Shown: positions 1 to 4,839 of the stretch, piece after piece | Layout of the letters: each line of letters opens with the position of its first letter | Position numbering within the stretch: position 1 is the first letter of the stretch | DNA from: an uncultured Clostridia bacterium | GTDB lineage: Bacteria > Bacillota > Clostridia > Oscillospirales > CAG-272 | Assembly (NCBI GenBank): GCA_937914815.1 | Contig: CALDMI010000324.1 | Location: forward strand, 1 to 6,865 | Direction of reading: 5' to 3' | DNA: 6,865 nt | Program-made: the position numbers and the translations under genes | The notes under the pieces: generated by a model | What the model saw: the letters and a program-made list of their open reading frames with translations, nothing else | What the model was told of the DNA's origin: nothing | The model's database searches: none

Positions 1-1172
1 GCCCTGTTACTTCGGTATTTGTTTTCAAGACGATTGCCGATCCGTTTGTAGGCAAAATGTCGATGTTCAAGGTCATGTCAGGCACTCTCAAAAAGGATAT
101 GCAGCTTCGTAATACCGTCAGCGGTCAGACTGAAAAGTTCGGAAAAGTTTTCATAATGCGCGGCAAGAAGCAGATAGATGTCGATGAGCTCTGCTGCGGA
201 GACATAGGCGTTACCGCAAAGCTTGTGAATACAAACACGAACGATACTCTGACCACCGGTACCGACAATATAAGATACGCACCGATACAGTTCCCGAAGC
301 CGTATATGACAATGGCGATGACCCCGAAGGCAAAAGGAGACGAGGATAAGATTTCCGGAGGCATGGCTCGTCTGCTTGAGGAAGATCCGACAATAAGATA
401 TGAGAACAATTCAGAAACAAAGCAGCTTACAGTGTCCGGTCTCGGCGATATTCACCTTGACATAATAGTCGCCAAGCTCCGCAACCGCTTCGGCGCAAAT
501 GTGGACCTTACAAAGCCGAAGATTGCCTATCGTGAGACGATAAGGAAAAAAGTTGATGTCGAAGGTAAGCACAAAAAGCAGTCCGGCGGTTCCGGGCAAT
601 ACGGTCATGTCAAGATCACATTCTCGCCCGGCGATGATGAGGGGCTCACATTTACGGAGTCTGTGTTCGGCGGCGCCGTGCCTAAGAATTATTTTCCGGC
701 TGTCGAGCAGGGAATACGCGATTGTATGCAGCGCGGCGTCCTCGCCGGATATCCGGTTGTTCACCTTGCCGCAAACCTTTACGACGGCTCCTATCACGAG
801 GTCGATTCAAACGAAATTTCCTTCAAGCTTGCGGCGGCGATAGCCTATCGCGAGGGACTCCCGAAGGCGTCACCGGTTCTTCTTGAACCTGTCGGAAGAC
901 TCCGTGTCTATGTTCCGGATGCGTATGTCGGAGATATTATGGGAGATCTCAACAAGAGGCGCGGCAGAGTCATGGGAATAGAGCCGGCAGAGCACCTCGA
1001 GGGCTACCAGACCATAATAGCGGAGGTTCCGTACTCGGAGATGACCGATTATGTGATAGCACTCCGCGCGGCGACGCAGGGACGCGGCAGCTTCGATTTT
1101 GAATATATCCGCTACGATGAGGTTCCGGCGAATCTCACTGACAAGATAATAGCCGAGGCAAAAGCCGAGTAA
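1..1172 (+). CDS. Elongation factor G family protein (EF-G2-like), 5' end missing
   Basis: This is the C-terminal part of a translational GTPase that binds the ribosome. Canonical EF-G uses GTP to move tRNA and mRNA during elongation. The frame is open to the left edge (first full codon at 3) and begins with the domain II signature VFKTIADPFVGK, so the ATG at 57 is internal. About 389 residues of a usual ~690 are visible: the end of domain II, then domains III, IV and V. The GTPase domain lies outside the window. Visible landmarks are the domain III stretch SGLGDIHLDII, QSGGSGQYGHV at the start of domain IV (570-602), the domain IV tip GSYHEVDS, and GDIMGDLNKRRGRVMG in domain V. HKKQSGG, in place of the canonical (F)xRQSGG, and the lack of rpsL, rpsG or tuf beside it suggest the EF-G2 paralogue type and not the str-operon fusA. 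It resembles EF-G more than TetM-type protection proteins, but the missing G domain prevents a firm subtype. A terminator follows 17 bases after the stop. Confidence 0.93.
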   Translation, partial: PVTSVFVFKTIADPFVGKMSMFKVMSGTLKKDMQLRNTVSGQTEKFGKVFIMRGKKQIDVDELCCGDIGVTAKLVNTNTNDTLTTGTDNIRYAPIQFPKPYMTMAMTPKAKGDEDKISGGMARLLEEDPTIRYENNSETKQLTVSGLGDIHLDIIVAKLRNRFGANVDLTKPKIAYRETIRKKVDVEGKHKKQSGGSGQYGHVKITFSPGDDEGLTFTESVFGGAVPKNYFPAVEQGIRDCMQRGVLAGYPVVHLAANLYDGSYHEVDSNEISFKLAAAIAYREGLPKASPVLLEPVGRLRVYVPDAYVGDIMGDLNKRRGRVMGIEPAEHLEGYQTIIAEVPYSEMTDYVIALRAATQGRGSFDFEYIRYDEVPANLTDKIIAEAKAE

Positions 1173-1189
1173 AAAATATTAACTGCGTT

Positions 1190-1233
1190 CGGGCTGTATC
1201 GAAAAAAACGGTACAGCCCGTTTTGCTTCTTTT
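1190..1233 (+). terminator. Rho-independent terminator of the EF-G family gene
   Basis: Arms 1190-1201 and 1209-1220 pair over 12 positions (CGGGCTGTA against TACAGCCCG, then one T-G wobble and two more pairs) around an A7 loop. A T-rich run (TTTTGCTTCTTTT) follows at once, and an A-rich stretch precedes the stem. It ends the upstream unit and isolates the next gene. Confidence 0.92.
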
Positions 1234-1285
1234 CCTGTTTTTTTGGCGTCATAATTGTGTTAATTTTGTGCAAAAATCATTTTTC

Positions 1286-1314
1286 TTGACTTTAGCGGAT
1301 TTTTGTGATATAAT
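1286..1314 (+). promoter_or_regulatory. Sigma-A type promoter for the E2-like gene
   Basis: The -35 box is TTGACT (1286-1291), followed by a 17-base spacer and a perfect -10 TATAAT (1309-1314). TG at 1306-1307 makes an extended -10. Transcription should start near 1321, giving a leader of about 47 bases to the ATG at 1368. An AT-only palindrome, AAAAAT-C-ATTTTT (1272-1284), abuts the -35 and could act as an UP-like element or a binding site. That role is only a guess. Confidence 0.87.
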
Positions 1315-1356
1315 ACGTAATATCATTGAATGTGGGCGACAGCCCGGGAAATGACT

Positions 1357-1360
1357 GGTG
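1357..1360 (+). promoter_or_regulatory. Weak ribosome binding site of the E2-like gene
   Basis: GGTG lies seven bases before the ATG at 1368 and is the only purine-rich element at a suitable distance. It is much weaker than the AGGAG-type sites of the HAD and protease genes. A GGGC-GACA-GCCC mini-hairpin (1334-1345) sits just upstream in the leader. Both suggest modest translation initiation. Confidence 0.4.
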
Positions 1361-1367
1361 TTTGTAT

Positions 1368-2291
1368 ATGGAAGACAATAAACTTGAAGAACTGATTACA
1401 TATGACACTCCCGCCTATGTCGAGAGAAAGCGCAGATGGGGAGATCGCAAAGAGGGGCGCCGCGTGCGCACCCTCCCGCCGATGAATTATGTTTCACCGT
1501 TCATAATGAAGGTGCGTGCCGATTCGCAGAACCACTTTGAGGATATGATTGACATAACGAATGCCGAGGCGTTCCTTGCGCGCAAGCACAAGGAGGGAAT
1601 GTCCGGTATGACGCTGTTGCATATAATCCTTGCGGCATATGTCAGAACAGTGGCAGAACGCCCCGGAATCAACCGCTTTATCTCCGGGCAACGGATTTTC
1701 GCGAGAAAAAATATCGAATGTACGATGACCGTCAAAAAGGAGATGTCGCTCGAATCTCCGGACACCTGTATAAAGATTATCTTCGACCCGCGCGACAATG
1801 TCGATAATGTATACAAGAAGTTTCGCAAGGTGGCGACAGAGGCAAAGGAAAGCAACGGTACCGACTTTGATAAGACAGCGAAAAAACTCATGATGTTACC
1901 GAGACTTATACTTCGCGCTACGGTGAGTCTGCTCCGTCTGCTCGACTATGTCGGTCTCCTGCCGAAGGCGCTGCTTGATGTCAGCCCGTTCCACGGCTCT
2001 ATGATAATTACATCCATGGGCTCGCTCGGTATACCGGCGATATATCATCACCTGTACGACTTCGGAAATCTTCCGATATTTATTTCATACGGAAATATAT
2101 TCACCGCAGATGCCATAAAGCGTGACGGCACCCGTGAGCGTCACCGTTTCATAACCTTCAGAGTTGTTACGGATGAGCGCATATGCGACGGCTATTATTA
2201 TGCATCTGCGTTCAAGAAAATAAAGAGATACATTCTTCATCCCGAAATGCTCGAGAATACTCTCGACAGAGTTGAAGAGGATATTGACTGA
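1368..2291 (+). CDS. Stand-alone 2-oxo acid dehydrogenase E2/CAT-fold acyltransferase-like protein
   Basis: This 307-residue protein resembles the catalytic domain of the acyltransferase (E2) subunit of 2-oxo acid dehydrogenase complexes. It has no lipoyl or E3-binding domain. Family marks are PFHGSMIITSMGSLG (ending near residue 221), matching the E2 'tftISNlGSlG' strand; YHHLYDFGN (226 onward); and near the C-terminus DERICDGYYYA, at the place of the E2 active-site motif DHRxxDG. The residue matching the catalytic histidine is Glu270; Asp274 and Gly275 are kept. A hydrophobic stretch near residues 175-205 could be a helix or a membrane-contact segment. No signal peptide is seen, so a cytoplasmic site is likely. 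The ATG at 1368 is preferred: the in-frame TTG at 1326 lies only a few bases after the expected transcription start. No E1, E3 or lipoylation genes are nearby. The family assignment is good, but the substrate and even the enzymatic activity are unknown. Confidence 0.82.
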   Translation: MEDNKLEELITYDTPAYVERKRRWGDRKEGRRVRTLPPMNYVSPFIMKVRADSQNHFEDMIDITNAEAFLARKHKEGMSGMTLLHIILAAYVRTVAERPGINRFISGQRIFARKNIECTMTVKKEMSLESPDTCIKIIFDPRDNVDNVYKKFRKVATEAKESNGTDFDKTAKKLMMLPRLILRATVSLLRLLDYVGLLPKALLDVSPFHGSMIITSMGSLGIPAIYHHLYDFGNLPIFISYGNIFTADAIKRDGTRERHRFITFRVVTDERICDGYYYASAFKKIKRYILHPEMLENTLDRVEEDID

Positions 2292-2300
2292 TAAAAGATG

Positions 2301-2327
2301 AGGAGCTGCCACGGTGTGACAGCTCCT
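2301..2327. terminator. Hairpin terminator shared by convergent genes
   Basis: AGGAGCTG (2301-2308) pairs with CAGCTCCT (2320-2327). In the minus-strand transcript the stem extends to 12 pairs, including one U-G, around a three-base loop, and is followed by CATCTTTTATC. On the plus strand the inner stem has a C-A mismatch and the following TTCATATTTC is a weak U-tract. It therefore probably ends the HAD transcript efficiently and the E2-like transcript less so. It lies just beyond both stop codons. Confidence 0.75.
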
Positions 2328-2328
2328 T

Positions 2329-3120
2329 TCATATTTCACCGGAGAGTAATCTTCTTTCGATATCGGATATCACCTCCGAAAGGGCGCCGTCCGCCGCCGT
2401 ATGCTCGGTAACAACATCGGCTGAAAGCTTGACAGATGGGATTGCGTTCTGTACGGCGTATGACAGATCCGCATCGCAAAGCATTGGAATATCATTTTCG
2501 TAATCGCCGACAGTCACAGACACGCGGGCATGTACCACTGTCTTGAGTCGCTCAACCGCACTGCCTTTTGAAAGGTCCTTTGAGATTATCTCGAGGCTCG
2601 TTTCAAATGAGCGTAGGGCGTAGTATCCGCGGAGGTTTATACATTGACGGATGCGCTCTTCCTCCTCCTCGCATCCCTCGTTTTGACTTGCGGTCAATAT
2701 TGATTTATAGGTTTTGATATGGCGCATTTTGTCAAAATTATCAATAAAATACTCGGCAGAATATCTTGTGGCATGCGTATCACCTATTGGATAAAGCCAT
2801 ACCGAATCATACTTTGTTCCGAGCATGACAATATCACGAAGAACATCATATATGTCGTCGCCGCAATGACCGGAGAAAAGAATCTTACCGCTCTTTCGAT
2901 CGGATATGACGGCTCCGTTCAGAGCTATTTGATATGTATTCGGGGTTATTATTTCCGAAAATGTGTCGAGGTGCTCCGGGTATCTTCCGCTCGCTATGGT
3001 AAAGAGACCGCCATGCTCCTGAAAATATCGGACGGCGGTAGCCGTCTTTTGGCTTACTACACCGCCGGTGCATATCGTGCCGTCCCAGTCGGAGGCGATA
3101 AGTATACCGTCAAACAACAT
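2329..3120 (-). CDS. Cof-type HAD-superfamily phosphatase
   Basis: A 263-residue cytoplasmic Mg2+-dependent phosphohydrolase of the HAD superfamily, Cof/class IIB type. Members usually dephosphorylate sugar phosphates, nucleotides or cofactors such as FMN and pyridoxal phosphate. All four motifs are present. Motif I is SDWDGTI, with nucleophile Asp11 and acid/base Asp13. Motif II is TIASGR, with Ser44. Motif III is Lys185 in SKGSAVERL. Motif IV is GDYENDIPML, with Asp206, Asn209 and Asp210 for metal binding. ALNGA at 66-70 is typical of Cof proteins. The cap domain lies between motifs II and III (about residues 85-180) and contains a short Glu-rich run at 151-155. Length fits the family. The ATG is supported by AAGGAGCT (plus-strand 3128-3135), nine bases upstream. 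It diverges from the protease gene and converges on the E2-like gene. The exact substrate cannot be told from sequence. Confidence 0.93.
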   Translation of the reverse strand: MLFDGILIASDWDGTICTGGVVSQKTATAVRYFQEHGGLFTIASGRYPEHLDTFSEIITPNTYQIALNGAVISDRKSGKILFSGHCGDDIYDVLRDIVMLGTKYDSVWLYPIGDTHATRYSAEYFIDNFDKMRHIKTYKSILTASQNEGCEEEEERIRQCINLRGYYALRSFETSLEIISKDLSKGSAVERLKTVVHARVSVTVGDYENDIPMLCDADLSYAVQNAIPSVKLSADVVTEHTAADGALSEVISDIERRLLSGEI

Positions 3121-3152
3121 TTTACATAGCTCCTTGACAAAAAACTAACAAT

Positions 3153-3181
3153 AATATAACATATTGTTATCAGAAAGACAA
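3153..3181 (-). promoter_or_regulatory. Promoter of the HAD phosphatase gene
   Basis: On the minus strand TTGTCT (plus 3176-3181) is followed by a 17-base spacer and TATATT (plus 3153-3158), with TG one base before the -10 box (extended -10). Transcription should start near 3146, giving a leader of about 25 bases that holds the AGGAG ribosome site. Confidence 0.65.
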
Positions 3182-3203
3182 CACCTGTTTTATAAATATA
3201 CAC

Positions 3204-3209
3204 TATAAT
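3204..3209 (+). promoter_or_regulatory. Probable -10 element of the protease gene
   Basis: A perfect TATAAT lies 41 bases before the protease ATG. The matching -35 position (3181-3186, ACACCT with a 17-base spacer) is poor. The promoter may be weak, may need an activator, or may lean on the AT-rich sequence. The -35 region abuts that of the divergent HAD promoter. Confidence 0.45.
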
Positions 3210-3250
3210 TTTTTCAATTTTACGGCAAACTATATGCGGAGGATAACGAT

Positions 3251-4687
3251 ATGAAAAGAAAACTTGCGCTCTTTCTTGTCGTACTTATGACGGCATTTAC
3301 GGTGCTTGGTGCATCCGGTTGCTCGCTTTCTGACAAGAGTGAGCGGTATGTGGTCTCGGTTGAACAGAGCACCGATGACAGCGGCAACGGAGTTATAAGA
3401 ATCAATTATTCCGACGGCACATATACAAATGTGGCGGCAAAAGACGGAAAAGACGGCGAGGACGGAAAAGATGTCACCATACAGGAAGTATACGAGGAGT
3501 ATAAAAAGCAATATGGCGAAATATCCTTTTCGGATTTTCTGAAAGCCTATCTTAAGCTTAACGCCGATAACACCGCTGTGATAAACGATTGTCTGCGTTC
3601 AAGCGTTAAGCTGTACACAGAGTTTATAGAGACTGCTTATGAAAATACCTTCTGGAACTACCGTTCTTATCCGAAAAATGCTATGTACACGGGGTCCGGA
3701 GTTATTTATTCGATAGACGGCAATTACACATATATAGTGACGAATTATCATGTCGTATACAGTTCTTCGGCAGATAAGCTGAACGGCGGAAATTTCGCAA
3801 AAAATGTCTACTGTTATCTTTACGGAAGTGAGGGCTCGCCGGAGAGAAGCTCTACAACCGACAGCAACGGGCTTTATTCCTACACCGGTGGGGCATACGG
3901 AATAAGCTGTGAGCTCATCGGCGGCTCGATAAACTGCGATATAGCTGTTCTGCGGGCTAAAACAGAGGATATTCTCAAAATTAATCCGGACGCCACCGCC
4001 GTGAGTGTTGCAGACACATATCATGTCGGAGAGACCGCAATAGCGATAGGCAACCCCGAGGACGGCGGTATAAGCGTAACCGAGGGAATAATAAGCGTCG
4101 ACAATGAGTTCATAACTCTGCAGATTGACAATACGACAAGAAGATACCGTTCTATCCGTATTGACACAGCGCTTTACAGCGGAAATTCCGGCGGCGGACT
4201 TTTCAATGTCAACGGCGAGCTTATAGGTATCACAAATGCCGGTAATCAGGAAGATCAGAATATAAATTACGCTATTCCTCTTGATATAGTAACCGGGGTT
4301 GTTGATAATCTGATAAGTTCTTATAAGGCATCCGGTGCCGTCGCAAAGATAAACCGGGTAACTCTCGGTGTGTCGGTTTCCTCCTCGGAGTCACGGTACA
4401 GATATGACGAGAAAACCGGATACGGCAGTATTGAAGAAAAGGTCACGGTCGAGAGCGTTGTATCCGGTAGCATTACAGATAAAATGGGAGTTAAAGCCGG
4501 GGATATTATCCTGTCACTCTCCATAAACGGCAAGAGCTATACAATCAGCAGATATTTCAATATATCCGACATCATCTACCGTATAAATTCCGGTGATCAC
4601 ATTTCTATAACGGTAGAACGAGACGGCAACACCGTGGAATGTAATCAGTATACCGTCATGTCCTCAGATATGTCGACGATAGACTGA
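3251..4687 (+). CDS. Lipoprotein trypsin-like (HtrA/DegP-type) serine protease with PDZ domain
   Basis: A 478-residue surface-anchored serine protease of the S1C/HtrA kind, likely acting on misfolded or secreted proteins outside the membrane. Residues 1-24 form a lipoprotein signal: MKRK, a hydrophobic core, then ASGC with Cys24 as the likely lipidated residue. A linker follows with YSDGTYTNV and a collagen-like patch of Gly-X-Y at 65-74 (DGKDGEDGKD), then a charged, probably helical segment to about 110. The protease domain spans about 115-365. Its triad is His167 in TNYHVV, Asp230 in NCDIAVL and Ser313 in SGNSGGGLF, with AIGNPEDGG and NYAIPLD also typical of HtrA proteins. A C-terminal PDZ domain (about 370-465) carries MGVKAGDIILSLSINGK. 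The ATG is firm: GGAGG (3238-3242) lies eight bases upstream. The gene has its own promoter and terminator. Its target is unknown. Confidence 0.93.
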   Translation: MKRKLALFLVVLMTAFTVLGASGCSLSDKSERYVVSVEQSTDDSGNGVIRINYSDGTYTNVAAKDGKDGEDGKDVTIQEVYEEYKKQYGEISFSDFLKAYLKLNADNTAVINDCLRSSVKLYTEFIETAYENTFWNYRSYPKNAMYTGSGVIYSIDGNYTYIVTNYHVVYSSSADKLNGGNFAKNVYCYLYGSEGSPERSSTTDSNGLYSYTGGAYGISCELIGGSINCDIAVLRAKTEDILKINPDATAVSVADTYHVGETAIAIGNPEDGGISVTEGIISVDNEFITLQIDNTTRRYRSIRIDTALYSGNSGGGLFNVNGELIGITNAGNQEDQNINYAIPLDIVTGVVDNLISSYKASGAVAKINRVTLGVSVSSSESRYRYDEKTGYGSIEEKVTVESVVSGSITDKMGVKAGDIILSLSINGKSYTISRYFNISDIIYRINSGDHISITVERDGNTVECNQYTVMSSDMSTID

Positions 4688-4712
4688 CGACCGATTAAAG
4701 CAAAAATGAAAT

Positions 4713-4771
4713 AGGTGGAAGGTAAATTTTTACCGGAAAATGCGGTAATATATTGACCTCTCCACCTTTTT
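4713..4771 (+). terminator. Long hairpin terminator of the protease gene
   Basis: AGGTGGA (4713-4719) pairs with TCCACCT (4761-4767). AGGT (4720-4723) then pairs with ACCT (4756-4759) across a one-base bulge. Inside, TTACCG (4730-4735) pairs with CGGTAA (4743-4748) around a seven-base loop. A T-run (TTTTTG) follows. The right arm also carries the -35 box of the next promoter. Confidence 0.78.
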
Positions 4772-4781
4772 GTGTTATCAT
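4753..4781 (+). promoter_or_regulatory. Promoter of the GH127-type gene, overlapping the terminator
   Basis: TTGACC (4753-4758), a 17-base spacer and TATCAT (4776-4781), with TG at 4773-4774 for an extended -10. The expected start is near 4788, giving a leader of about 50 bases. The -35 and much of the spacer are the right arm and T-run of the upstream terminator. Confidence 0.72.
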
Positions 4782-4783
4782 AT

Positions 4784-4795
4784 AGTCAGTCAGTC
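4784..4795 (+). repeat. Short tandem repeat, three AGTC units
   Basis: Three perfect AGTC units lie two bases after the -10 box, across the expected transcription start of the GH127-type gene. They may be chance, or may influence start-site choice. Confidence 0.55.
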
Positions 4796-4806
4796 TATCA
4801 ATAAAG

Positions 4807-4819
4807 CGGTCACAGACCG
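4807..4819 (+). promoter_or_regulatory. Small palindrome in the GH127 leader, possible operator or hairpin
   Basis: CGGTC-ACA-GACCG is a perfect five-base inverted repeat with a three-base centre. It sits about 20 bases after the expected start and 10 bases before the ribosome site. It could bind a regulator or form a small leader hairpin; the sequence does not decide between these. Confidence 0.35.
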
Positions 4820-4829
4820 TGAATTTTTC

Positions 4830-4833
4830 GGAG
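4830..4833 (+). promoter_or_regulatory. Ribosome binding site that sets the GH127 start
   Basis: GGAG lies six bases before the ATG at 4840. The alternative in-frame GTG at 4819 has no comparable site and overlaps the small palindrome, so the shorter protein is preferred. Confidence 0.75.
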
Positions 4834-4839
4834 TATTAT

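Noticed and set aside
1..1172. Tetracycline ribosomal protection protein (TetM/TetO type)
   Set aside because: The domain II to V motifs match EF-G (ADPFVGK, QSGGSGQYGHV, GSYHEVDS) and not TetM-type sequences.
1326..1367. TTG at 1326 as start of the E2-like protein, adding 14 residues
   Set aside because: It lies only a few bases after the predicted transcription start, leaving no room for a ribosome site; the ATG at 1368 matches the start of recognisable sequence better.
1330..1395. A 21-codon upstream reading frame (ATG at 1330) overlapping the E2-like start
   Set aside because: It has no ribosome site, is almost leaderless, and its peptide has no recognisable features; it is likely chance.
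1368..2291. Chloramphenicol acetyltransferase (resistance gene)
   Set aside because: The fold is related, but the protein is larger than typical CAT (about 215 residues), lacks the HHxxxDG motif, and fits the E2-type family better.
3230..3511. Minus-strand open frames with hydrophobic translations opposite the protease signal region
   Set aside because: They are antisense to the lipoprotein signal and linker; the hydrophobic look is a mirror effect, with no start signals.
4819..4839. GTG at 4819 as start of the GH127-type protein
   Set aside because: No ribosome site precedes it and it overlaps the small palindrome; GGAG is well placed for the ATG at 4840.
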